64,000 nucleotides of DNA, from positions 1-64,000 of the forward strand of contig JAJTUP010000098.1 of NCBI GenBank assembly GCA_021399435.1, given 5' to 3'. Below, piece after piece: positions 1-9,869 of this stretch. Source of the DNA: Diaporthe sp. PMI_573. Lineage: Eukaryota; Ascomycota; Sordariomycetes; Diaporthales; Diaporthaceae. The notes below the pieces were generated by a model. It had not been told where the DNA came from. It did not search any database and was given only the letters and a program-made list of their open reading frames with translations. The stretch's first letter is position 1; the number at the start of each line of letters is the position of its first letter. The translations under genes and the position numbers were made by a program.

Positions 1-231
1 CTAAAAGAGAGCCTATTTTAGAGACGGATCTGCCCAAGTTAGGGCGAGACATCATGGAACTTGCTGGGCCGGATGCCAATGCAACGGGTCGAGCTAAATT
101 CAGGAGGATAGGCTTCGGCGGCCACTTGTCTAATAAGTCGCTTACTTATTTTGTTGCCCCTTTCAAGAGACGTCACATTGAATCCACACGCGCATGAAAA
201 TTGTTAGATGTAATTTTCAGTCCCTATGTTC

Positions 232-648
232 CTATTCCAGTAGGGCATCAATGGGCCAGAGCTTCTGCAAGCTGTGCTCGACCAGTGCACTAACAATCGC
301 TTTATCAACCTTGTCGCTAATATTTGTGAGGGCATTCGTTCCCAAAAGACAATCTAGATCCACAAGCACTGCAATCTCGTCTCCACATCTCCTGACTGCA
401 GCATACCTTGTCATCGCACATGCCGCCTTGATGCCGGCCCAGCTCAGCAACAACTGGGACCCTATGGGCTCATCAGCAAGGCCCGCCCAAAATCCGGCAT
501 CAACATTGTTTAGATGGTTGAAAAAGCCATCTCTATCAATCTCTACTACTGTTGACCATGAAAGAAATACATCTGGTAGTTCCACCAGGAATTGCAGAGG
601 GTCTGATGTAGAAACTTTACAATAGATTGTCAGGTAATTAAACACCAA
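232..648 (-). CDS. Uncharacterised protein-like exon (possible gene fragment)
   Basis: This is a 138-codon open frame on the minus strand with balanced composition and several hydrophobic stretches. I do not recognise a family. There is no in-frame ATG near its 5' end (the open frame begins at a TTG), so if real it is an internal or 3' exon. A possible acceptor (TACATCAG) lies near 618 on the minus strand. The alternative is an old gene relic that has stayed open by chance. It has no cis neighbours that suggest a function. Confidence 0.25.
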   Translation of the reverse strand: MVFNYLTIYCKVSTSDPLQFLVELPDVFLSWSTVVEIDRDGFFNHLNNVDAGFWAGLADEPIGSQLLLSWAGIKAACAMTRYAAVRRCGDEIAVLVDLDCLLGTNALTNISDKVDKAIVSALVEHSLQKLWPIDALLE

Positions 649-3553
649 CAGGAATCAGGGATCATTTGCAAACCTTCAACGTGCATTTTAGTGTAGAAAA
701 CACATGCAGCAACCCATTTGAATAAGTGCACCATGGTGATTGTGTCTAGTGCTGGACGTCCTATGTTGTTTTATATCAGTCTGGGTTGATGATTGAACTG
801 CTTTGTTCTGTGCTGTACTTTTCTATGTGTTTTTCCTGTCATTATTCTTTGAGCCATTTTATTACGCTTAGTACTTCTCAATAAAAGTACTTGCTTAGCG
901 AAAATGCCATCCAGGTCGCACCCACTGTCAAAAGTGGATTTTGATACAGTAAGCCACAAGTGAAGTGAACGACTTAAGTTCTCACAGTATAGTAGCACAA
1001 TACTTCCATGCATATATTACTACACTAGCTACAGGTGTCGAAGCATACGCTTGATTTGATCAAGTGTGCCGCCCAGGTACAAAGGACCGCCTCGCGAGTG
1101 ATTGCCGCTTTTGCGCTTATCCTAGACGCAAGCACAAGTGCCGCTATTGCTAATGACACCTTTACGCAAAGCCACATGCGCTTCGCTAGAGGTGAATACT
1201 CGCCAAAGCTATGAGCAAGTGCGACTTAGAGATATCAGAAAGCATCCGCTACTTAATCCTGACCACAAGCTCGGATATTCACTGGCCGCACCCGAATTTC
1301 TTAAGGACATAAGGATCCTCGAAGAATAACACGATATTCCACGTGTGATACCTTGTTTTGCCTCAGCCTGTTGACCGGTGAAATAAATGAGGCCTGGGGA
1401 AAAAGGCAGCGCAGTTTGCTTGGAGGTCATGAGGGATCGCAGCTGAAACGAGTAGCCTGGTCTTATATATCCTTTCTAGGCAACTCTATGTCGTCCTTGT
1501 AGTTGACTACGAAGGACACAAACGTGAGCTCTTTTAAAAAGCCAGTAGAGTACTTTGCTAAAATTTCGAAGTACTGCATAGTATGCACATGGGAAAATAC
1601 CGAAACAAGTATCCATTAAAGTGGGTTTCTACCATCTCCTAGACAATGGTACTTCTCTCATCGTTACAGACCTAAATGTACCTGATTCATTAAACATAAA
1701 TATGGGAGTCCTGTAGTATATACTCCTTGATTAAGAGGAGACCGGACTTCTACGTTTCCATTACTCTCCCGGCCAGTCGCAAAATGTATCCCCATATACA
1801 AAGGATTTCACCAACCAAAGGATGTTGCACTGAGAATGGTATCCGACGTATAGATCTTGGATACCTTGAGCCGCCACTTCGCGTAGTTGATGGAGCTGTT
1901 CTAGCACAACAAGAACGGCTTAACCGTGTGGATGTCTATATCCGGGTTCTGTATCAACCAGCAAGTCACCAACCGTCTGGGCAGCCCCGTCACCAAGACA
2001 TCTAAAACCATCATCTAGCCAGGTGGTTCGAGTAATATCCCTGAAGAGATACCTCTGGATTTGTGGGCCAAGGGGCACTGAGGTTGCACTAGGACCCAGC
2101 TGGACCTGCTTCATAGTTGTCGGGAGTAGAAAAAGGCGACCACGCTGCCTCGCCCATCCTTATATAGAGCTCATGGTACAGTAGTACAAGAAAGCCCATT
2201 CAACATTTATAGTATTTGTGTTCTATCGTACAGTATTTCCCAGAGGACGAACAAGATGAACTATTGCCCCAGATGATGGCCAATCAGAGGTGCCGTTGTT
2301 TCCCAAAAGTACTTCTGTCGCAGTTAACGTATGTATCCAGAACTCCCTCATGGAAGTACTGTAGAAACTTATGAAAACATGGTACTTCTTTGAGCAGGGC
2401 TTTTGAGTTCCCTGGATAGACATTTTGCCATTTTTATAGACATTTTGCCATTTTTAAGCAAAGAAGATGGCAGTATTTACTGTACAGTACATATAGCTTT
2501 CTTACATACAGTATGTTGCTTGACTTCCTTTAGTTTCCTAAAATCTAGTCTCCCCTGCTACTTTGCACAAGATACCTAACTTACCTCAAAATACTTTTCA
2601 TACCAAATATACGCGATGTTTGGCATATGTATCTGATGGATATAGCCAAATAAGTCTATGTATGTCTAGTGCGAGTGAATGCGTAAGTATAAGAAGATGC
2701 ATCATTGTTATTGGCTTATTTATCCTTAAATCTTTATTGTATATGCAAGTATCTTGATTTACTTCTTTCTTTCCGTTTTCCTGCCCTTCCCCGTCGCCCT
2801 AAATGAATATTGCGTTACTCGTGTTTAAAGGAACTGAGTCAAGCCTCTCTAATGAAATTTCAAGGCGGAAGGTATGGCGCGATTTGACTTTAAAATCTCA
2901 TCTGACAGTCCGTCGAGTGTAGCTAAACATTCACCCTTAATTAAATAGAAGTCCCTTTATCTTGAAAGATTACATCACGGCTGTTGCATTAAAGGCAGGG
3001 ACTTCTGATAACACTGTACTTTACACACAATATTGTTGCATCTTATATTTTGCGCAACAAACGTACTTAATGATGGTTGTCTGCATATAGATGCTGTCAG
3101 GTACACCGGACTAACGTGGTATGATCGAAGCGTGGGCTACGCGGCGCACAGGGCGGACACTGTCTGCGCGCCTACAGGGTTCGATCCGTTGTTGTACTGT
3201 ATGATAAAACTCCGTACCTTCTGTTCTGTGTAGTACTTTGGTCGGACATACTCAGAATAGATCATCAAACGTTAAATTTGTCCGTGTTGCTCCACGTTTT
3301 AGAGCCAAGCTAGGATTATATTAGTAGTACCGTACTTTTAAGCGTCCTCTGCGTTGTTAATAGGTACGTGACAAGCGCATACAACCTATTTATAGTCCTT
3401 CACTCTATAGTTACTACTACTATTAATTTGCAGTACGACTCTATCTCCGCTTATACAGTTGTGAGCATATGTAGCTTCCTCTTAGGAAATCGACATGTCA
3501 TTCTTTTAACTTTGGGAGGACTTATAGTCACATCGGTCTACCTTAGCGAGATC
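649..3553. other. Gene-poor AT-rich stretch
   Basis: No convincing coding region was found here. The segment holds an LTR-terminus relic (2184-2205), a GTAC palindrome (2478-2490) and, near 3172-3187, a sequence resembling a tRNA B box (GGTTCGATCC) without a matching A box or acceptor stem. The short open frames have no recognisable domain. Confidence 0.5.
2184..2205 (+). repeat. LTR 3' terminus relic, identical to the copia LTR end
   Basis: Twenty-two bases ending in CCCATTCAACA are identical to the last 22 bases of the copia LTR at 49120-49141. A TATATA box about 20 bp upstream fits an LTR promoter region. The ~190 bp further upstream do not resemble the other LTR, so this is either a diverged family member sharing only the integrase-recognised terminus or a truncated solo LTR. 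Confidence 0.5.
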
Positions 3554-4252
3554 TTAGTCATCACAGCCATCGAACGCAATATGAATCAACCCCGGGGCTG
3601 CCGCTAATACTCGCTTGATCTCCGCCTTGTTTTCCTCGTACACCTGAAGAATCCGCCTGCGGACTGTATCGTGGGTAATATGCGCTTCGGTTGTCTTCAC
3701 GAGTGGATTGAGATGCTCGAAAGCAGCGCGGAGGCATGGATCCTCACTTTGTCGGAAAGAAGAGTTGCTGTTGATGATCCACGAGACTACCAAACGCTGG
3801 AACACTAGCCGATCAAAGCGGCCAATAATCTGGTTTGCAATCTGCTGCTCTCGCGCGTCATGAGTATTCAGCTTCATCATCTCGGCTATATCCCTCGATG
3901 GTGTCTTCTCCTTCGCTTTGCTGGGCGGCCTCCGTTTTCCGGAAGGGTCCCAGACCCTGTGGTCATTCCAGAGATGGATCTCCGCGTTCTGCGTACCACT
4001 TGAGGCCGTCGAATGTGGGTTGGGCTTACGACTGTCAATACAGACCTTACAAACCCATCGCCGTTTGGTATCATCATCGCTCTTCTCGATATCGTAGCCG
4101 AACTGCCATATCCATGAGGATGTAGACGCGCAGCGTTGGGATTGCGTGTATCCGGGGAAGTCTTTCCAAGGGAAGAGGTCCCACGAGTTCCCCACAACCT
4201 CCTGATCCGGCGACTCGAGCACCATAGAGTTGATAATTGGCGTCTCAGCCAT
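3554..4252 (-). pseudogene. hAT-family transposase, N-terminal part (BED finger), truncated
   Basis: This encodes 232 residues of a fungal hAT transposase. A BED-type zinc finger lies at about residues 45-100: an aromatic W-I-W-Q-F-G-Y-D-I-E block, then CKVC (C-x2-C) and an H-x4-H pair. It is followed by the region preceding the catalytic core, ending at the first catalytic-type strand (I-A-F-D-G). The frame then stops and nothing downstream on the minus strand continues the DDE core or the C-terminal dimerisation domain. Complete fungal hAT transposases are usually 600-900 residues, so only the N-terminal third remains. The ATG at 4252 and the subterminal repeats just upstream (4497-4627) fit the 5' end of one element. 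It is distinct in sequence from the BED fragments at 44.3 and 57.4 kb. Confidence 0.75.
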
Positions 4253-4496
4253 TCTACGCGGTACTCATCGAGAAGTGACTAGCCTGGGCACGCTCGACGC
4301 GACACCTTTGGCGCGAAATGGCCACGACTGAATGGCTGTTATATTCTGTTCAAGGATACCTTTATTTATATGTGAAAATGCCTGTAATAGAGGTACTTAA
4401 GATCTCGGCCAACCATGACCAAGCTGGTCCCCGCCTGAATTACGGGGGACCCGGCAAGAACCCCCCTGCCCTTCCACACCCCTGCTTCCATTTCCA

Positions 4497-4627
4497 CGGA
4501 GCCCTGGCGTGGATGGATGGATTATGTAACGGCCAGTTTGGTGGAATGGATAAAAATGGATGCACGGACCATCCATTTCCACGGCGTGGATGCGTGGACC
4601 GTGGACGTGGAATGGATCGCCAGCCTG
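4497..4627. repeat. hAT 5' subterminal repeat cluster (TGGAT / TCCATTTCCAC motifs)
   Basis: There are many copies of short GTGGATG / ATGGATNNA / TCCATTTCCAC motifs in both orientations. They lie immediately upstream of the truncated hAT transposase. Subterminal arrays of short motifs are typical transposase-binding regions of hAT elements. The minus-strand sequence beginning CAGGCTGG at 4627 could be the terminus, but no second end is available to confirm it. Confidence 0.5.
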
Positions 4628-4635
4628 ATAGGCTA

Positions 4636-6164
4636 TACGTGTCTGTGGAGGCAAGAGTTGTCGGAACCTCCCACAGAGTTGCGACGCCTGGTTGGCGAGA
4701 GCATATATTGGCATAATTTGGAGTGGCACTAATACTGCCCCTGCAGGGACAGCGATGCAACACGCGAACGGGGTGTTTCTCTCTATCGATGGTCACTGGA
4801 CCCTTTTGGAGAGACAGACTCATCACACAGGTGATACGTCGTGACGTGAGAGGGATTTCGAAGGGTGGGGAACTCAACTTTATCCCATGAGCTAGGCTTG
4901 TCCCAACACTTTTTTTCAAGAATGCTTGCAATTCGCATCCGAGGACAAGGAAGGTGAGAGAGGTGCGCTGCAGTCAGATGGCCAAGCTCGATAGTACCAG
5001 GAGGGTTGTTGATTAGTATGGCTCTCCCATGGCTGGAGGTGCAGTGCATTGCATATGGGACAAGCTTATTCCGAGTCAGGATTTACAAGTCACCTTGCAT
5101 GCAGGAACGCAGGAACGTGTGTCGTCGTCTCGGTGGGCGGCCATGACTGCCATGCAGTGGTTTGTACTTCAGAGTTTACGTGGGCGAGTGAGAAGCGTGA
5201 ATAAGCCCCGGGGGATGCAGAGCTATGCAAGGGGATGCGAAGCTATGCTTCGTGTTTATGGTGTACAGGGGCTGGTGCATTCGATGCCTGTTTGCTTTGG
5301 ACGTTTTGAGTGGCTGACGGTCAGCACATGGATGGTATTTAGTGGTTGACAAGACGTGACGGACAGGACAGTGAGACTCAACATGCAGGAGCAGGAGGGA
5401 GGGGGAAGGGGGAGGAAAAAATAAAATAAAATTAAAGCAATGTGTAGGACATATAGTATCATTGAATCCGCAAGTCCTGACCCATAAGACAGTCAGTCCG
5501 AGGCATGCTGCTCGCTTCAGTAACTTGTTACCTATATATATCAATCGAAACAAACCAAGCCACGTCTGCAGTCCGGGACAAGAGAATATCTCCCTTGCTT
5601 CACCACAGTAATTATTTCAGTCCCCTCCATATTGGACCACCCAATCGTCCAACCATGCTCTCGGCCCCGCGGCCAGCACCTAAATTTAGTGGGCGAGGCA
5701 GGCCACTGTCGACTGGCACAGGCGACCGGGTCTGGTGGCTGTTGGCCCAAGCTCAAGATTTTCAGGCTGAGGTCGTCCCAGCCAATGCCCAGGCTCAAAC
5801 CCAGGCCCAGACACCCCAGACCCGCCCGGCTGGCAGCAAAACTAGGCCCAAGACAGCCGATCTCGTCTCGGCTTGTACCAACAAATAACTAATATCCTGA
5901 CGATATCACTTACCCTCGACCTCAGAGTCGCCCTCACCTGACTGAACCGTCCAATATGGCACAAACAACAACAACAACATCATAATGCTGCAGCAAGATC
6001 TTCTCGACACCCTATTTCTGAATCGAAAGGCACTGGCGGGCGTTGGAGGCGGCGAGACGAGCGGCGCAGGGAACAACGACGACCACCACCACACAAACGA
6101 CGATACACAACAACAACCTCACGCCACCGAGGGAGGCAGCAGGAGCACAGCAACAGCTCTCACG
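4636..6164. other. Intervening DNA between two hAT ends, no firm gene
   Basis: The short open frames here (for example 5505-5888, Pro/Gln/Ala-rich) show no recognisable domain or splice structure. A polypurine tract lies at 5391-5435. The 3' part may be promoter and 5' UTR of the heme lyase-like fragment that follows, because CA-rich sequence (5955-5980) precedes it. Confidence 0.4.
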
Positions 6165-6542
6165 ATGAACAAGGACGTGGGAGGTCCAGACGCTGCCGGC
6201 GGGGAGAAGTGCCCCGTCGACCACCGCAGCAGGGAGGCATGGATGGCCCAGGCAAAAGCTGCACAGGAGGCACAAGAGACATCTGCACAAACGACATCAC
6301 CACCACAAGCCTCGAAGCCTACAAGTTCTTCCACATGGGAATGGCCACGGATCCCATTCCTCTCATCGTCATCCTCCAGCACATCTCCCACCACGACACC
6401 AACAACAAAAACGGCCCAATCATTACCAACGCAACCACACGGCGCACACAACAACATCGACATGAGAAGCCATCTCTTTGAGGGTGAAATCTGGATTGGA
6501 CACGTTCTCGAGAACAGAGGGAAAACTAATGGGTCAACGTAG
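6165..6542 (+). pseudogene. Cytochrome c1 heme lyase-like 5' gene fragment
   Basis: The frame starting at the ATG at 6165 gives an acidic start, then a G-G-E-K-C-P-V-D-H motif followed by R-E-A-W and an Ala/Gln-rich stretch, then a Ser/Thr/Pro linker with a W-x-W-P-R-I-P-F block. CPV motifs of this kind are haem-regulatory motifs in the N-termini of cytochrome c and c1 heme lyases, mitochondrial intermembrane-space enzymes that attach haem to apocytochrome. Those proteins are roughly 300 residues, whereas here recognisable sequence ends near 6465 and the frame closes at 6542 without the catalytic core. The open frame extends upstream to 5985, but the sequence before 6165 is low-complexity. 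I read it as a duplicated or captured 5' fragment, not a working gene. Confidence 0.5.
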
Positions 6543-6803
6543 GGTGAGAATTTTACATGAGTGCCTGAGCCAAGGTCTGGGGACAATGCTTCGTACTTGT
6601 TTGTCGGCACAAGCAGACATTTTGGTGACAATGAAGTCTATGTGCTCATAGGGAAAATCGTACCCTTCTCTCCTTATTACCATCAGATGTCCGTTGTCAG
6701 GCAATGCGATCTACCACAAGTGAAGCTTAAAGTGGGCAAAATCCATTTTTAGGAAGTAGTTACTCCAACTGACAATAACCTTTTTCCTTTCCCCCAAGAT
6801 GAG

Positions 6804-6955
6804 CAGGGTTCAAATCCACGACACTCCACGACACATTTGTGAATATGGCGTGGATATGGATGCTGACTAATGACTTCGATGTGGAATGGGTGGAAATGGA
6901 TCCATTATGGAAATGGATCCATATTGTGGAATTTGTGGAATGGAAACCTACTTCG
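6804..6955. repeat. hAT 3' terminal region (CAGGG end plus TGGATCCAT repeats)
   Basis: CAGGGTTC at 6804 resembles a hAT terminal inverted repeat. It is followed by repeated ATGGATCCAT, GTGGAATG and CCACGACA motifs. It lies just downstream (minus-strand sense) of the hAT C-terminal domain at 7003-7383, so it is the expected 3' end of that element. A possible 8-bp target site is 6796-6803, which cannot be verified because the partner end is missing. The motifs are the same as those at 4497-4627, suggesting the same or a sister hAT family. Confidence 0.5.
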
Positions 6956-7002
6956 TCCAACGGTGGTAATTAGTGGGTCGCATCCATGCCTTGGTCATTT
7001 TG

Positions 7003-7383
7003 TCACTCGTCCATTAGAATCCTATCTAGCGACCCGATCAAACCAGCACGCAACCAACTCCGTAGTGTCTGACAAAGCCCAATTGTACTGGCATCTAGCC
7101 TATTGCGGCTCTTGGTAACCATGCGGCCAGTGGTCGAGAATAGCCTCTCACACTCGGCTGACATAGGTGGCACAGTAAGCAGATCCAAGGCCATCCTAGA
7201 CAGCCGGGGGTATTTGAGCCGCCTTATGTGCCAGTATTCGTAGGGATCTGTGACAGAAGCGTCAGCATCCTCGATATCGCGCTGCCACTGCTCGTATTCA
7301 TCAAGATCCAGACCGCCAACTGAGGACCTAGGGGATTGAGCTGGGGATTGAATGTGCGACTCGGTAACCAGTGTGGCTAACAA
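7003..7383 (-). pseudogene. hAT transposase C-terminal dimerisation domain fragment
   Basis: The fragment is 126 residues. Residues ~45-115 match the hATC dimerisation domain: Y-E-Y-W followed by L-x-R-M-A-L-D-L-L-T-V-P-P-M-S-A-E-C-E-R-L-F-S (P-x-x-S-A-E-x-E-R-x-F-S is the hallmark), then N-R-L and L-R-S-W-L. The N-terminal two thirds, including the BED finger and first catalytic residues, are absent: upstream sequence switches to a TCAAGTT-rich repeat at 7381. It cannot be the C-terminus of the 3554-4252 fragment because it lies on its upstream side in the same orientation, so two hAT copies are present. Confidence 0.8.
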
Positions 7384-7512
7384 TCAAGCTCGAACTTGAC
7401 AATTCTCAATCAAGTTCGACTTCTCGTCAAGTCAAGTTCTCAAGTCAAGTTGAAGAGTTGTCGTCAATCAATCAAGTTAAAGGAGTGTCAAGTTGTCAAG
7501 TACTTGATGCCA
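7381..7512. repeat. TCAAGTT-rich repeat cluster
   Basis: TCAAGT/ACTTGA motifs occur about ten or more times in ~130 bp, both orientations. It interrupts the hAT C-terminal fragment exactly at its 5' side. It looks like the subterminal region of a different DNA transposon inserted into, or deleted next to, the hAT copy. A shorter similar run (CTCAAGTCAAGT) is at 12093-12105. Confidence 0.4.
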
Positions 7513-7568
7513 ATAATTACTTATGTAGGGAGTCTAGGAGAGGATACCCTAGATATCGCTAATTAGCC

Positions 7569-7632
7569 AACTGGGGAGCAGCCGTCAAGCCGGCTTGCTA
7601 GGAGGGCCTCCCGTTAGGAAGGAAAAGAGAGA
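7569..7632 (+). repeat. 64-bp copy of the 5' terminus of the helicase element
   Basis: This is identical, except for one base, to 31469-31532. It contains a perfect 12-bp palindrome CAAGCCGGCTTG and the motif CCTCCCGTTAGGAAGG (7607-7622), whose reverse complement (one mismatch) forms the hairpin at the other end of the helicase element (34784-34799). No internal part of that element follows, so this is a 5'-end relic. Confidence 0.6.
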
Positions 7633-7888
7633 TCTGTATAGTTTTAGTTATGTCAAGGCTGCGCAGGGATTGGGTGCTGACATTATTCGAATCGAGGTTC
7701 TTTAGTCCATTCAGCTGCTCACGATCGGCTCATACCTGGGATTCTGCGCATCCAGTGCCATGTGGTAAACAAATATGTTCTCCATCTTCCAGCTGTCCTG
7801 GAACCATTTGGTCGTACCAAATCTCAGGAATGCCTGGATGGAACGTTAAACTCCTCAAATTCTTCAAGCTTGCACGCACAAATGCTGT

Positions 7889-8155
7889 TCATCGGCGAGA
7901 ATCCAAGCTTAAACTTGTCCTGCTTTTCCACCCCTTCATAAATATATAGAAAATCGCTAGGTAACCGGCCAAGTCTTTCGAGTCCCAACTCTTAAGAATA
8001 TTCCTAAATACCTGTCGTTGTATAGGGCTTAGGTGTTTGTCGCGAGTGTGTCGGGCCGCTGGGCCTCTCGGCTCTTGAGAGTGCTTAGGTGTCTTAAAAA
8101 TGGGCTCCCCAGGCCGATAAAAGTACTCATCTAACCCCACAGGTTGTATTGGCAA
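7889..8155 (-). pseudogene. pogo/Fot1 transposase C-terminal relic
   Basis: Residues ~15-65 align by eye with the C-terminal tail of the intact transposase at 14093-15733. Shared landmarks are P-I-F-x-T-P-K-x-S-Q, R-x-x-A-R-x-x-R-x-K-x-L-S-P, and F-R-x-I-L-K-S-W-D. Neither catalytic motifs nor terminal repeats are recognisable nearby. It is an old fragment of a related element. Confidence 0.6.
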
Positions 8156-9576
8156 TTAGGCTACACCACATCCACTGACAGTTGACATTGCTAAATCTGG
8201 AATTGGGACTCTGTGGATATGAAAGTAACCCTAGGAATCCAGTATTATCCCGTCAATTTCTCAATAGTTAGACTATCATCCTCTGCCTGTTTAGGTCCCC
8301 GCAGCTGTATCATTTTCGTTTACTTGGCAAATAATTGGCGCCATGATTTTGTTTCTAGAATTTAAAGTCCAGATAAATCAACCAAGTAGAGTGTGTTGAA
8401 TGTAGGCTATAAAAGTTTGATGAGGTAAGATAAGGTACTGAAACTCCTCAGCCTTATATTATTACCTCTTATTGTTTAATTTTATCATTTAAACCATCTT
8501 AATTGCGCTTATAGCTAGCATCTATATTTAGAGGATAGCCTATTCTAGGTCTTTGTAGCCACGATGCGGAAGACCATCCAGGATCCTAAACTGAGGCCCT
8601 ACTATATTGTGTGAGTATTATGAGCCACCTCTTTCTGCCGTTGCTTGTTTACCTTATCCTACGCTCTGTCTATCCCTCTGAGCTTTGACACCAAACTGGG
8701 AATTTCCCTCTAAGGCAATGCCACTACGGATCGAAAGATGTCCTTGAGCACGGCGCATGCACAGTCTTGGACTCGTCAGCCGGCAGGTACACATGGCTAT
8801 TGGTCATGGCGAGAGCATGGTGAAGGAGGTGCGCGAGCGATGCAATGGAAGAGCCTGCCACAACCGTCCGTCCTATAAACTATAACTCCGGGAATCCTTG
8901 CTCCGACAGAAACCCACTCGAAGTTGGTGACCGAGGAGCCACGAGGCTCTAGCCAGCCAAGAAGAGCTCCGGCCACTATTTGCAACAAATCCAAACCGCC
9001 TACAACGAGCGTCACGTCCTCAGAATCTCTTTCATGAACTTGATGATGCCTAATTTTCCTTTGCGTGTCTCGGCAGGAAACATTCGGCATCTACACACCG
9101 ACTGGTCTCACATCGGACTCTTCACTGATACCTCGTGGGCCTGACCTCGTCACTGGTTCTCCCACCGGAGCTTTTAGGTTGCTGCCCGAATATCTGTATT
9201 GCAGGCCTGATTGGAGGACAACCCCACCAGGGTCCTGTTTCCTACTGTACCAGTACGCACACAGGGGATGACGGGGCAGCCGGAAAGGGGAGTTTGTGGA
9301 GTAAAGTGCTGTCGAGGATTACCCATTGCTACATTTACGTGCTTCCTTTCCTTGAGTCTCTTTTCCTTGCTACATCGATCTCAAACTGCTGGGATGGAAA
9401 CGGTACGGAGGTCTTCTTTCTCTGCTACTCTCTATCATATCACACGGCTCGAAATTGAATTTGTTGTCATCTTGCATTGCGACAGGAGAAAATGGGAGGA
9501 AGGATGGCGGTGGTAGGTTGTTTCCGTTGGTAATCGCAGCAAAAGCGAAGGTAGACAGACCACTTGTCTAGGTAAC
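8156..9576. other. No supportable gene
   Basis: AT-rich at first (8160-8560), then mixed. An open minus-strand frame (8797-9090) has protein-like composition but no recognised domain, start context or introns. Nothing else is supportable here. Confidence 0.4.
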
Positions 9577-9869
9577 TGTTGGAAGGCAGCACTTCGGGCC
9601 CGTCGGAGGCCCGGTGAGGGGCACCGTAGTATCGGCGAAAGGCACCGCAGCACCGCTCAGGCCCATACGGCGCCCAAGTCAGGGCTGAGCCTCGCTCAGG
9701 CCAGCGTGCATCGAGATCCATGAGGGATTGGCAGGTCAGGTTATAAGATGGGTGGCTAGACGCACTGGAATCACAATGTAGTTAGGTATCGTAACATAGC
9801 ACGGAATGTTCAGATCCTGATCTGCCCTCAAGCAATCTTTGCACAGCATCTTCCCCTGACCTCTTGACA
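9577..9869 (-). mobile_element. Solo LTR, copy A (TGTC...AACA family)
   Basis: A 293-bp sequence in reverse orientation, nearly identical to 16875-17171 and 35956-36252. In element sense it begins TGTCAAGAGG and ends CCTTCCAACA, the TG...CA boundaries of an LTR. Unlike the other two copies, its flanks (GTAAC and GAATT) do not match, so it may have formed by recombination between elements or suffered a flank rearrangement. No internal retrotransposon region accompanies it. Confidence 0.85.

Noticed and set aside
3117..3195. tRNA-like sequence with a B-box word GGTTCGATCC
   Set aside because: No matching A box, anticodon arm or complementary acceptor stem could be drawn by eye.
3554..7383. One hAT element spanning 3.5-7.4 kb
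   Set aside because: Both fragments are on the minus strand but in the wrong order: the C-terminal domain lies upstream of the N-terminal one, so they are separate copies.
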